Of a stretch of DNA of 64,000 bases, positions 49,401 to 62,279 are shown in pieces. How positions within the stretch are numbered: the first letter of the stretch is position 1; every line of letters begins with the position of its first letter. Source of the stretch: Fratercula arctica (Eukaryota; Chordata; Aves; Charadriiformes; Alcidae); NCBI GenBank assembly GCA_947846985.1, contig CANTUZ010000002.1:56996885-57060884 (forward strand), written 5' to 3'. The notes beneath the pieces are model-generated. The model had not been told where the DNA came from, did not search any database, and saw only the letters and a program-made list of their open reading frames with translations. A program made the translations under genes and the position numbers.

Positions 49401-50990
49401 CTGTGCTGTATTTCTATCAAAAGCATGAGGGAGGACAGTCACTCTGAGCCCTAGGCAGTGGTTGAAATCAGCGTGTGGTTGTATTTCGGGGAGACAGATA
49501 AATTTAAGTAAGAAAGGGATCACTGAGGGCAGCCATTGAGACTACCAAAACACAGACCCTTTTAGCCCTGTGACAAGCATGGAAGGAATCATGATATACA
49601 CTGAAACTAGCACAGTGTCTCAACAGCCCAAGCAGCAGTGTGAATATGTTCCTCTATGGCAGGAAATCCACGCTGAGTGGACGCTATCTGTGTATCTGTT
49701 TTGCAAAATCATTTGGTGTTATCTGCCTTTGTCTGTGTATTATTAGCTTGGTCTAATTTGTTTAGGACAGGGTTTATTCAGTTTTAGCAGACTGTTCTGC
49801 TCCTGTAAAAGGCAGCTCTTACTTCCCCGCTGTTTTTTTTTTTTTTTTTTCAGATGGGGCATTTCAACAAGCCTGTACAATAGAAACAGTTCTCAATAGC
49901 ATTCTTAAAATAGAAAGAAAATCAAATGGTTGGAGAAAATGGGAAAAATCTGGATTACACCATCCAGTACTGCACTTTATGTCATGCTGGAGAAAGGGTA
50001 ACTCCCCATTTTACACCTGAAGTGTAAGCTTCATTTATACCAGCTTAATATAATTGCAGTTGGAATCAAGTAGCCCTTATGATTTTATTCTCTTAGACCA
50101 ACTTCCAACTCCAGTTGTCCTTGCTGGCAATAATAATAATAGTGATCATAACAAAGGAAAGAAAGCAAATATTCAGTCATGTCTTAATTATATCTGAAAC
50201 AAAGGCTTTCTCTAGCTCTGATTGCATTGATTTGTTGAAAACTTAGTAAGAGGAAAGCAATTCACTTCTACAGCCTTTGTAGAAAAGCTTTCAGTGCCCG
50301 ATTGTTAAAAGGCCTGCTTATAGCTGCAGTGGCCTATGCAGCGTGCAAATAATCCATTTAAAGATCAACCTCAAAATTCTTGTTCCCTGATTCTCACCCC
50401 ACTGGAATGTAGCATGAGTCCATTTATCACCGTAGGAATGCACTGACTGGTGAAAACCCTTCATAAGTTCACTTTATTTTCAAATATAAGGGTATTCAGA
50501 TAATTTCTCACTCAGACCAAGGATCAGCTGCCTGTGATCAGGCCTCTTTGATCACTTCATCTGACTACTAATCAATTTATAAACTAGCGTAGGTGAACTG
50601 ACAGCCTTGCAATTTTGTCTCGGTAATACAAATTCTCCTTTTATCTGTGTAAGCATCTAATTCTGGGTTATTCAAGGGAATTGTGGTGATGGTAGTTGAA
50701 GACCTAACAGCCTGCAGGCAAAGAAGTTGCAATTGGCTCTAGCTTTTGTATTCGGGGTGCATTTCACAAGGAGAAGCGAACAACCTAAAATTCCATTACA
50801 TGTAGGGCCATGAATTTGAATGTCCATTTAGCATAGTCACACCGAAGAGAAGAGCATCATACTGTTCAATCCAAAGAGGCACCCACATGTTTCACCTCTA
50901 AGGTGAATTTTTTTCTGTTATTTCCCCAGCTCCTGTGAATTTCCCAACCAGGAATGCATATTAAGGGACGATTACACAATGCTTGGTGAA
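46458..50990. other. Unassigned intergenic DNA downstream of INHBA
   Basis: No exon recognised. Notable pieces are a 16-C run followed by GCCCCG at 47469-47490 and an 18-T run directly followed by CAG at 49833-49853, neither attached to a visible exon. The repeat-free block 50260-50700 has a perfect TCF/LEF-type CTTTGATC at 50546-50553. Left of the proposed INHBA polyadenylation sites the sequence shows nothing more. Confidence 0.5.
47469..47490 (-). repeat. C16 run; G-run on the minus strand with G-quadruplex potential
   Basis: Sixteen consecutive cytosines are followed by GCCCCG. On the minus strand this is CGGGGC followed by sixteen guanines, enough to fold into an intramolecular G-quadruplex. 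It is downstream of the proposed INHBA polyadenylation sites in the direction of INHBA transcription. Confidence 0.9.
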
Positions 50991-50996
50991 ACTCCC

Positions 50997-51006
50997 TTTA
51001 TTTATT
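50997..51006 (-). terminator. INHBA: Candidate distal polyadenylation signal of INHBA (overlapping AATAAA pair)
   Basis: The plus-strand word TTTATTTATT at 50997-51006 gives two overlapping AATAAA hexamers on the minus strand. Beyond them the minus strand has GU-containing words (GCATTGTGTAATCG, then TTCCTGGTTGGG), as expected of a cleavage region. If used, the INHBA 3' UTR would be about 6.0 kb. The alternative is the site at 51374. Confidence 0.4.
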
Positions 51007-51373
51007 TCACTTGTGTTGTTGCTGCTGTTGTATAAGAAAGAGCAAAATAACAAAAAGAACAAAGTAAAATAAAACCGTAGCTGACCCAAACATTTTTAAC
51101 ACGTTGAAAACCCCTTCCAAATGCAAAGACTCTTTCTTTCTGCCTTTTCTTTGCATTGATTTGCACAAGCATTTTCTCTGTGAGCCAAATACATCTCTGG
51201 TATAACTTCACTGAAGTCACTGGACTTACACCAGAGGTGGTTTTGGTCCTCTGTCCTGGGTAAATACAGTAGGAATAAATTGGTCACGCAGGCAGAGTGT
51301 CTGGCAATAAGTGCACCGAGTGGTCCTGGCAAACCAATAGGAAAGACCTAAAATAAAAATCCCAAACAGGTCT

Positions 51374-51379
51374 TTTATT
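51374..51379 (-). terminator. INHBA: Candidate main polyadenylation signal of INHBA (AATAAA)
   Basis: TTTATT on the plus strand reads AATAAA on the minus strand, in the context TTAAATAAAAGACCTG. Within 30-40 bases downstream lies a U-rich stretch (GGGATTTTTATTTTAGGTC). This combination is a good polyadenylation context and would give a 3' UTR of about 5.6 kb. Other minus-strand AATAAA words inside the UTR (for example 52064-52069 and 52268-52273) could be used alternatively. Confidence 0.5.
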
Positions 51380-51694
51380 TAACATAGGGCCTAAAAATCT
51401 ACCGGGAGCTGCTGAATACTGCTCACTAACTGTACAAAGTATAGGTAGCATGCCTTCCAAATATCAAAATACCAGACGGAATGCCGTGAAAATAAATAAC
51501 TTCTAATATAAACAAATGAGAACATATCAAACTGTTACCTCTTTAAACATAATGTAAATAAAAAAAATACCAGTCCTTCTACACAATAAATATTAAGAAA
51601 CCATTGACATAGTTGAAATGTACTCATATAAATTAACAACTTTAATTACATTAGCCAAACAGACATTGGTTAAAGCACTGCATGTAGTATGCAA

Positions 51695-51725
51695 AATAAT
51701 AATAATAACAATAATAATAATAATA
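51695..51725. repeat. (AAT)n microsatellite in the INHBA 3' UTR
   Basis: Repeated AAT units with one AAC interruption. It is ATT-rich on the INHBA sense strand. Likely length-variable. Confidence 0.9.
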
Positions 51726-51789
51726 TCAACAACAAAACACAAAATGATAAAAACAAAATAGGCTTCATAATATCTTGGCTTTCATAATT

Positions 51790-51884
51790 TATATATATAT
51801 GTATATACATATATATATAGTTGTGTGTGTATATATATACTGTAGATATATATAATATGTATATATACATACATATATATATAT
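51790..51884. repeat. AT-rich (TA)n/(TG)n stretch with a 30-bp perfect palindrome
   Basis: Alternating TA with TG interruptions. Positions 51790-51819 form a perfect 30-bp palindrome centred on GTATATAC with (AT)n arms. A second, imperfect symmetric part follows at 51846-51884. Transcribed as part of the INHBA 3' UTR it could fold back on itself. Confidence 0.9.
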
Positions 51885-54477
51885 CTTCAACCCATCGTCA
51901 ATGTATTGTTTTTGAAAGTATTTAAATACAAAGAAACCCATTGAGAATTAACACAGATTCACTATATCTCAAAAAAATAAATAGCTATATAACTCAGAAG
52001 TGTTGTTTGTTTCTGCCCATGAAAATGTTGCTTATAGTTGTTCACAAAAGGTCAAATTATGATTTTATTTACTTGTACTGAAAACCTTTTTACTCCACAT
52101 GTAATGCAGTGAGAGCAGATGGAGTAAAGCTTTTTTCAGTGTAAGGAAAGTGATTAGCATCTGATTCTTATACTGATGCACACTATTGACATGAGGTTTA
52201 ACTTAAAGAACTTAATAATTTCCATCACATCTCTTCTACCTGTGCTCCAGAAATAGACTTTCCTCACTTTATTGATGCTGACAACTAACTTTCTAGGAAA
52301 GAAGACCCTCTGAAATCAACAACATTGCTTACAGAGTAAGGCACTATTCCACACGAGTAACTACAGTCCATAAAAATTTTCATTTTGCACATAGACGTTA
52401 CAGATGCCTGAACTTCTCTGCCTCAGAGATATTGCTGCTAGCCTTTACGTGGCCTTGTGGAGTAACAGTTAAATTAACTTGATGTCTTAAATCTCAACTA
52501 AATACAAAAAAATCAGGTATATATAATGGAGTCCTATTTTGCAATGATTTGGTAAGAGACTGTTTCTATTGAAGTCAATGGCAAAACTCCCATTTCATTC
52601 ACTTCTACAGTTTCGGGCCCTAGATCAGTATTCTGCTGTGACATATGAGTGCAGAATAATTATAAGCATGTGTAAGCATTTCCTTTTGTTAAACCCCAAG
52701 AATACAAATACATGCAGCCCTCCCAAAGAAACATCTTAATGTGCACTTCTGCCAGTTTCTTAGGCCTTGCATCCAGTGAGCATCTGACATGGAGAGGGGG
52801 AAAGACAACCAAATGTGGTCAACTGTGAAACAAGAAGATTGTGGAGGTACTAAACAAATACATTTCTGTGATTAAATATATACTGCAAGTACATTTTCAA
52901 TATAAACAGGAAGTAGGTTATATGGAAAGGAATGTGTTAGTAGTTAAAAACCTCTGCGTTTTTTTGGTATAGTCATACCTGAAAGGAGAAGTAATTTTTG
53001 AGACTGCATGCCCTTGAACAACTGTTTAAATATGGTAACAATTTCTAATGCTATTTTAAGTACATGCAGATTTAATTAAATCAAATTATCGGGGGTGGGG
53101 TGTTTTGCTGGAATCAGTCAGTCTTGATTAACATCCCGATTTCTTATTTTATTTTATCATATAGCTTTTCATTTCCCCCTACTTTAAATAACTCTGACCA
53201 CAAATCAAAACCCCATGACTGAATCTAGATACTGGAGGGAGAAACCTTTAAAATTTGGGACTAGTGTACACACACAAATGAAAGCTAAAAAGCAGGGCTT
53301 AGGAACAGTTACTTCTTCATTTGGAAACCTTCTTCTGGTTTTGGTGTATCTATCATGAAACATGCTCACCACACCTAAAATCCTATTTTCTTTCCTCACT
53401 TGCAAGTTGTCTCAGGCTAGTTTCATGTTTTCCAGGGCCAGTCCCCATTCACCACATAAAGGCTGGTATCAAACTCAGGAGACTTCTTTTTAAAGGCTGT
53501 TTCTGCTTTGGCCAGGAAAAGCATGAGCCTAAACTTACTCTGCTTGCAACCAATGGGAGTTTTGCCATTGTCATTGAAGGGAAGGTGCTGGGTTTTCAGG
53601 TCTCCAATGCTCTTTAACTAATCACGCTTGAGAATAATTTTTACCAACGTGAGCCATCTCACCTGCTTCTCTTGCCACTATGTTCAGAGATCAATCATGA
53701 TGCAAGCAGCCTGGTTTAAATAATTCAATTAAACAATGTTGGATATGGTGCCATTCATTCAGAATCCTTTCTCTCGCTTCACACTGCCCACAGCAAAAGG
53801 AACCTGTGATTCACCCTTTACCTTTACTCATGTTAAGTAGTTTTACTACTTTTGTAAGGAGACCAGTAGATGTCAAAGAGCCCGTTGACATGAGTTAGGG
53901 TTCTGGGACAATATGCACCCAATTTTAAGGCCAAGTCTAAAGCCCAGTGAAATTAAAGGTACTCTCCTCAACAACTGTCACAGACTATGTCCCTGCTCCT
54001 GCTGTTCCAAGGGCCTGGCTCTACTGCTAGAAAAACCAACTGTGATTCTGCCACTTGCTTCAAATGAAACAGGGTAAGAAACTTGGTTTGTTTAAGTTAT
54101 AATGATAAATTAGTTGTGCATCTTTTTTTCTTTTTATTTTTTAATTTTCCTACTAGCATTTGGTATCCCTCCCTTTCCCCAGGAAGAAAACGCAAAACCC
54201 CAACAACCTTCTGCAAATAATTTAAATCAGAAAGCCTTGATATTTTACAGAATGCTTTAGTGACAAATTTAGTGTTTGCCCAATTGTTACAATTTTTTTA
54301 AATTTTTTTTTTTGCAAATTGCAAACAAGTCTGTAAAAAAAAAAATGCATTGTATAAAAAGTACATAAATGTATAACCCATTAGCTGTACTATGCAATCT
54401 AAATACTGTGGAATAAATTAGATAGAAAACTTAGCTATAAGCATGTATGTTGATATCTATTCAACGGAGGAAAGGGC

Positions 54478-54538
54478 TTTTTTTTTTCTTTTCTTTCTTT
54501 TTTTCTTTTTTTTCCTTTTTTTTTTTTTAAATCTCTAT
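54478..54538. repeat. T-rich (sense-strand A/G-rich) tract in the INHBA 3' UTR
   Basis: About 60 bases of T with scattered single Cs, so a homopurine A/G run on the INHBA sense strand. It creates meaningless Phe/Lys-rich open frames on both strands. Confidence 0.95.
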
Positions 54539-54569
54539 CAATACGTACAAATACAGACGTGCGCCCATG

Positions 54570-54625
54570 CGCACATACATAATGCACACACAGAGAACAC
54601 TCACACACACATGCACACACAAACA
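54570..54625. repeat. Impure (CA)n microsatellite in the INHBA 3' UTR
   Basis: CACACA blocks broken by GAGAA, TCA and ATG interruptions. On the INHBA sense strand it is a UG-rich tract, a type of sequence bound by CELF and TDP-43-like proteins. Such binding here is unproven. Confidence 0.85.
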
Positions 54626-55445
54626 GTTTTGGCTGACAAAAATGAAGGCCCTGATTACACTGTTTAAACATAGTTCTCGCCATAAAGGTGCTAACACGCT
54701 ATCCCTAGCCAATGTGAGCGGGCTAAATTGTGCTATCTTTCTTTTTTTTTAACTTTTTTTAACAGACTGTGCTCTCAACAAGGTGGGGAGCCACGTTAGT
54801 GCGTCTTTCCGTGAGAGGCCTTTTAAAGCCTGTTCCATCAGAAGGCAGCTAACAGGGGCTTGGTCCTGCAAACCTGTGAGAGTCTGAATCTTCAGGCTCA
54901 GGATTATCAAATTCAGTGTAAACAGGGCCTAAAGGTGTCTCTCATTCCCTCTTCTCATCTCCCCCTACCCAAAGACAAATGTTGTAACTTTAACATTCTT
55001 TTAAATATGACAGCGATAGAATTTTTTTTAAAAAACTATCTACCTATGCCCTATGGGTTGGACCCTTCAGGTTAGGTGTTGACACTGAAAATTAGGTCTT
55101 ACAGGTAACGTGCAAACCCATTAAGAGTTGTCATGCTAGAGGGTGGTGGTTGAGACAGCCGGTCTTTCGCTGAAGACTGCATTTCAAACAGAAATCCTAC
55201 CACAACTGCCATTTTCTGTATATTTGCAGGGGCGATGGTGGGCAGGGCCCAAAGCTGCTTGCAATTTTACATCAAGACGTTCTAAGTGTACACCAGCACT
55301 TTAGGTTTCTCTCACACAAATACCATTTTGAACGTGTAGCCTCCCACTTGGTAGTAACAAACAATCTTTTAATATACTGTGCTTTGCACACAAACATTCA
55401 TTGTTTTAAGAACATTAAAGTGAAGCCAGAAGTGCTTATACCTTG

Positions 55446-55496
55446 TATATACATACATATATACATACGGAAATATATACATATATATATGTATAT
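55446..55496. repeat. (TACATA)n-like stretch with a 22-bp palindrome
   Basis: TATACATA-type repeats end in a perfect 22-bp palindrome at 55475-55496 (ATATAC, five AT, GTATAT). It lies within the proposed INHBA 3' UTR. Confidence 0.88.
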
Positions 55497-56233
55497 CCCT
55501 TGTGTAAAGTTGTTTCCCAACAATGCACAGTTGCTGTGCATCAGGGAGAAGTCTTAGTGTTGTACACGCAAAAGAGTACAATTATGCTTAGATGGACCTT
55601 GGATCCAAATCCCAGGGCTTTTCTGGGCTTACTTCAAATGGCAATTTTCTATTGAGGGCACTAGTTGAATTGAACTGGTTAACAGATATTCTAGCCTGAA
55701 TGTAATCAACCCTCTGACCCTTAATTCAAACCCTAACTTATTAAAGGTGAATGGTACCAACCACAAACAGACTTTTTAGAGGCTCACACAAATGTCTTTG
55801 GTGTATGTGTCTATTCATTTTAAGGTACAAAATAATAATAATTATTATAATAATAAAAATAGCTATTTTGTGTGCTGTAGCAGTTCTTGTATAGCTCACA
55901 ATAAGTGCAGCTCTCAACCCCTCCCACACCCAACCACCCTCCCTTGCAAATATTTGTTAAATAAGGATTAGACAGGTCAGACACCATTGTAGTGCAAATA
56001 GTAAACGATTAAAAATTTTTTTTTTTACAAAATATAGAAATGTTTGGCTCCAGTAACTGGACAAACATGTTCCTTTCAAGTATCTCTCACTGAAGAATTT
56101 TTTTTTAAAACGAGTTACTTCCATTTAAAAAAAGTCTTTCTCTTTTGTTTTTTTTTTTCTTTCTTTCGCAGGTAAACAGTTTCAAACCAACTAGGTTGCA
56201 TAGTTCTGACGTTGTAAGCACCTTTACAAAATG

Positions 56234-56320
56234 TAACTTTTATTCTTTCATTCGTTCTTTTTTTATTCTGTTTTTTTCTTCATTTTTCTTTTTTCCTTTT
56301 TCCTTTTTTTTTTTTTTTTT
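56234..56320. repeat. T-rich tract in the INHBA 3' UTR
   Basis: T-rich with C interruptions, ending in a run of 18 Ts. It is A-rich on the INHBA sense strand and a possible internal-priming site in oligo(dT) cDNA libraries, which can produce false polyadenylation ends. Confidence 0.9.
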
Positions 56321-56988
56321 GTAAATGTAGTGCAGAAGATGAAGGTGTATACACCTGCACAATATTGTCCCTTTACCAATGTTAAGGATATGTATGTGTA
56401 TAGTGTTTGTATGTATAGAGATACGTATATAAATACATAGCCATATATATATACATGCAAACACTACACACCTACTCAGGTCCTCGGTAAATTTGGGGGG
56501 AAAGTGCCAGTGAATGTAGTGTTCATACACATGGCTTTTCAAGAAATCTCAATGACGTTTTGGACTTAGTCCCAATTGCTGCAGGTTAGATGAGCTGCTA
56601 CCACGGCTTGAACTGGTGGGTAACTAAGGGAGGGAACATAACTCCCCTAGTAATAACTACTGTTTAATATACTATGTAATAAGATAAGGAGCATACTGAA
56701 AGGAAGGGGAAATCCCCAACCCATACCGCCATTCAGATGTATCTCATTCAAGCCCGGATTCATGAAGCTTTCTTCCTTTTTATAGCTGAAGTCTTCTCTG
56801 ATCCTCCATAAGTCTTTTTTTTTAAATTTTTTTTTGTTCTGTTTTCTTTCTCTCTTTTGTTTTTGCTTTTATTTCCAATGATTATTTCATTCAAAAAAGG
56901 TTATACCATGTCTGGTCTTTTCCTCTTCTTGGGCTTTTGATACATTTTCTTCTCAACTTAACGAGAAGGATCTTGCACACACATGCAT

Positions 56989-58020
<1,032 letters not shown>

Positions 58021-61000
58021 CTAACCTTCCTTCACCTCAGGTCCTCCTCAGTTTGTCTTTTGTGAAAATTCTCTCTTTAGAAAAATATTTCTTTGCCTGT
58101 TGTTTTCCAGTATCATATTTTTACCAAAGCATTTTATTACAGTAATGATATAGTCATTTATGTAAAGCCTCTCATGGCAAATAAGCATCAGTGGCTGCTA
58201 AGAGTTCATTTGCCTAAGCTGTCTTTGTGATCACTGTTAGCTGAAAGGCAAAAATGCTTTTGTGACAACAGTCCATGACTATATGTACCATACACATGCA
58301 AATCTGTGCTTAATAGCTAAAGTTAGGGAGTGAGTTCCAGCCTCGCCAATTCTTTGGCAATACTTTGGAAATTATGTGGGAATGAGGTCTGCCCTTTCTC
58401 CCTCCATAAACTGCCATTCTTCATATACATCTTAAAATGGGTTGTAAATGCCAATTGTTTCAAAAACAAAGAAATACTAAAATATGAGCCTCAGCTTCGA
58501 GAGGTTTGCAGAGTTACATTGTAAAGAATTGCAGAATTGCAGCAGGCAGACTCTTCATCCTGTGAGATGTTAGCTGTAGATCCTGTTCTTAATTTAACAC
58601 ACTGTACTTGCTGTGATTATAGTAATGGTGAATACACTGAGAAATGAGCTAAAGAACTGTATAATTATGGGGATGGTTCTCTGGCATAATTGTATCAACT
58701 TGCTGAGATGTCATGATGATGATTATGATGGTGAGGGGGTGTTTCTCTGATACAGAGCTCATATCCCTGGCAGAAGTTGGAATGAATAATGAGGGCTGTT
58801 TAATGATTTGATCACTAGAGCATGAAAAAGTTAAGAGAGAATGAATTAGCTGGGGGTAGTGGTCGTATTATTTTTTTAAGAGAAGTAATTTTCTATTTTC
58901 CTGACAAAAGAAAAAGCCATGTTGGCATCTCTTGTTCTTTCTCAGCATGGAGGCCAGTATGGACTGGGGTCACAGATTTGAAATACGCAGACATCTGACC
59001 TTAGTCAGACGCTAACAGTATTCATAATTGTCAATTTGTCATTGATACTATACTTGAGCTACCCATGGTGATTGACCCAGTTCTCTGTGCAGTGGTTCTG
59101 CTTGTCAGAGAACCAGAACTTTGCACCCTAAAAAGGGCAAGTGGTGATCAAACCTGAAGTGGCTGGATGCATACAGGAAAAATTGCTCTCATGGCGGCGA
59201 GGCTCTCCTCCTTGCTTCCCACCGCCACTGAACTCCACTAGCATGGGCTCCTTGACCACCTCCCTGTCCCCCCATTCTCAGGTGAAACAAAAGTGGGACA
59301 AAATCACGAGACATCTATCCTGTACTTACTTGCAAATTCAGGGGTTCCTGGTTTCTTAAGTCTGTAGGCAGACTGTGCTGCCTTTTGAGCTACCTGTCGC
59401 TTCCCTTCTCGGTGAAGTCCTAGCATTGACACATTCAGCTTTCCCTGGTGGCATTCCCAGGTCAGAGAGACAGATGTCTTTGAATTACAGTGGCCAAAGG
59501 GCACAGCATTTTGTTTTTGTTTTCCCTCTAATTGAGAGTGTGAAATTGTAGACTTTAACTGTCACTGAGATAGGGAAACACATGGTTTGTGTTAACTGCT
59601 TCTCGCAGACTTCTCTGATGCCAGTCTCCAAAGTGAGTTACATTCATTTCTCAGGGAGCTACATGAACCAGTGGGACTGTGCCTTAGAAAAGCAAGTGGG
59701 TTATAGAAAAGACAGAGCAAATTAACCAGTAATGTGAGGCATGGTGGAGTTACTGTTTCTCTATTATTTTTTAAATAAGATTCATTCAATAATGAATGGA
59801 AGTTCATTTGTCAGATCTTACCAGCTAACACGATTTTTTTCCGTTCTGGAAATGGAAAAGCTGCCAGCTGTGTTGGAGCAGAGGGCAGGGGATAGACATT
59901 AATCCCACTCCTGCCCGGGTTTCAGAGCACGAGGAGATGTTCAATGACATTCCTCCAGGCCAAAGGAAGTCTGGTCCAAGAGATAGTTGCCTTGTATGTA
60001 GGGATGTTTTAAAGAGTATTCTGTACAAGAATGGATACTTCTAAGGCCTGCGAGGACCATCCATCCAGCCTGTGGCTTCATTCCCCCCCATCTCTCTTTT
60101 CTAAAGCAAGCATCCAACTTTAGCTTATCCCTTTCCTAGGCACAGACCCAATAAAGCCTTTCTGAGGGGGACCTGGGTTTCAGAGGAACCTGAAGGCAGG
60201 TGACCTGCCAGGAGTGGGTTGCTGCCTCCAAGACTCTCCATCCAACCCCTTCTGCTTGCAGTCCCTACCCAAGGAAACCTTGGGGGGGAAAAAGATGATT
60301 TAGAGCAAGCTGCAGAAATTGTTCTGGCACCAGCAGCCTCTTCCCAGCTGCTCTCTTTCCCCAGGGCTCACAGACTGGCGTGGGGAATAGGCATATATTG
60401 CTGGGAAGTGCAAAACTTACTCTGTGTTCCTGAGATACCAAGCTGGGTAGAGACAGCAGTTCTAGTGCTAGGAGGGATCCTGTGCATGAGCCGATCAGCT
60501 GTGCTGGACATGAACATGGAAAACTGGCACCTTCATGGGCTCCGAAAAAAGCAGGCAGGGTGTGCAGACCTGGCTGAACAGGGGAAGGAGCTCTATGGGC
60601 CATCTAATCAGAAAAGCCAGACAGTCCTGTGTTACAGAATAACCTAATGCTGTTAGATGCTAATGCCTGATGTTTCACATTTTGTTATTTCCATGCTAGT
60701 GGAGTTGAAAACAGTTATGAAGTGACGTATCTCCAACAGTAAATATCCATATTACCTTATGCACTGGCCAGAAGCGTAGCAATGCAGCCACTCTTTTTGA
60801 CAGATATTACATGAAAGAAACAAGACCTCAAGAACTCTCTTAATTAGTTTTTCATATGTTCCTGTATGTGCGAAAGTTGAATTCTTCCTCATTAGTAAAA
60901 ATATTAGAATAGTATGGTGAAAGTACCCGAATACTTGCTTTTTCTTCACTTGAGGAAAGTGAGCTTGAGCAAGGTAGCATAAGACGTGTCCTTGTACAGG

Positions 61001-62279
61001 GATAACAGCCTCCCTATAGATTGTTAGCTACAAAAACAGCCTCTCTGGATGTGGCTAGCTACATTTTTCACATACGAATGGTCAATTTAGATCCTAAAGA
61101 AAAAAGATGCAGGAAGCTTATATAAGCCTAATATTTCTGGACGAAACAAAATCCTGAGTCCTCAAACCTGCATAGCTAATAAAAGGTTTTAATAGCAATT
61201 AGAAAAAACCTTTCCCTTTCACAGATCTTTTTAGAAGGAGACTGGGAATGGTGCAAAGTTGGGGATAAAAAGCATGCTTTCACATTCGGAAAACATGAAG
61301 CTTTTCTGAATTCTCTCCACATTCACAAATGGTTTGTTACGACCGCACGGCACAAATGCTACGAATCCTGCAGTCTTTACGAGGTCACTATGCTCAGACA
61401 AGCTCATTTTGAAATCAGAGTTTGGCCTGCGCTAAAACTGAATTGAGATCTCTGTATCTGGCTTATTATAATTACACATTCACTTTATAACAGGATCTTT
61501 ATTTCCAAAAGGTATGGTGCTACAATAAAATAAATTCTTCAAGTGTTATGAGACAAAAACAATCGCTGTATTTCATTGTCTCCAAATATTGCTTAGGGAT
61601 TTAGCAGGCTTTCCTTTTTGGTCTAAGTTAATGACCAGGTTCAAAGCTTTGGAAATATATACTGTTCATCTAACTGAAAGTAAAAAGGAGGCCTTCCTGA
61701 AAGCTGGGGATGGTATCACTTCCATAACTATACTTTGTTTATCCTCTTGTACTGCCTTTTCATCTGCCACAGTTGATTTGCAAGGGTCTTTTTCCATTTC
61801 TAATCATCCTGCTCCTCCTGCCTGACTCCTGTGGAAAGACCCACAGCCCAACAGTGGTAATGCCTTCATCACTTCCATGCTCATATCAACGGCGATGTCA
61901 ACAGCCTGGATTGTTATCGTAGCAGAAAGCAGCTGAAAAAGGAGACAAGGCATTCCTTTGGGCGCCCTTTGATTGCTTTTCCTCATCTCCCCTTCCCAAA
62001 GCCTTGGAGAGGCCACCTCTCTGCTTTAGTGCTGAGCAAAGTCCCTTCCAGGAAGAGGGCTGCGATGCTGAGGGAGCAGTCTAGCAGCGCTAGTGACACT
62101 GGCAAATGCTGTGAGAAATGGTTAAAAATACAAGCCCTAAGAAGTAGTGCATATATGGTAAAAGGTTTAATGGAAGGAGTTACTGAATGGAAAGTGTAGC
62201 ATCAGTATATATAGCATGAGAGTTTGCTCCTATCTGTTTTTCTCTTCAGTGGTGCTCATACACCTTTTTAGGAGAGAAA

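Larger units (their letters stand above)
51374..56988 (-). other. INHBA: INHBA 3' untranslated region (left end approximate)
   Basis: The sequence after the INHBA stop codon continues for several kilobases with no other exon, and contains AU-rich, CA-rich and A/G-rich tracts. Mammalian INHBA transcripts also have a very long 3' UTR in the last exon, so a UTR of 5-6 kb is expected. Within it lie many ATTTA-type words on the sense strand, A/G-rich homopurine tracts (54478-54538 and 56234-56320), a CA/TG stretch (54570-54625) and two AT palindromes. AU-rich elements are classic stability determinants for growth-factor mRNAs. That role is inference here, and the exact end depends on which polyadenylation signal is used. 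Confidence 0.65.

Noticed and set aside
54435..54683. Lys-rich and Phe-rich open frames on both strands
   Set aside because: They are translations of the T-rich and CA-rich tracts in the INHBA 3' UTR.
60219..60647. 142-codon plus-strand open frame in the INHBA intron with a 112-codon antisense frame
   Set aside because: No recognisable domain, GC-richer local composition lengthens chance frames, and no splice or start context supports it.
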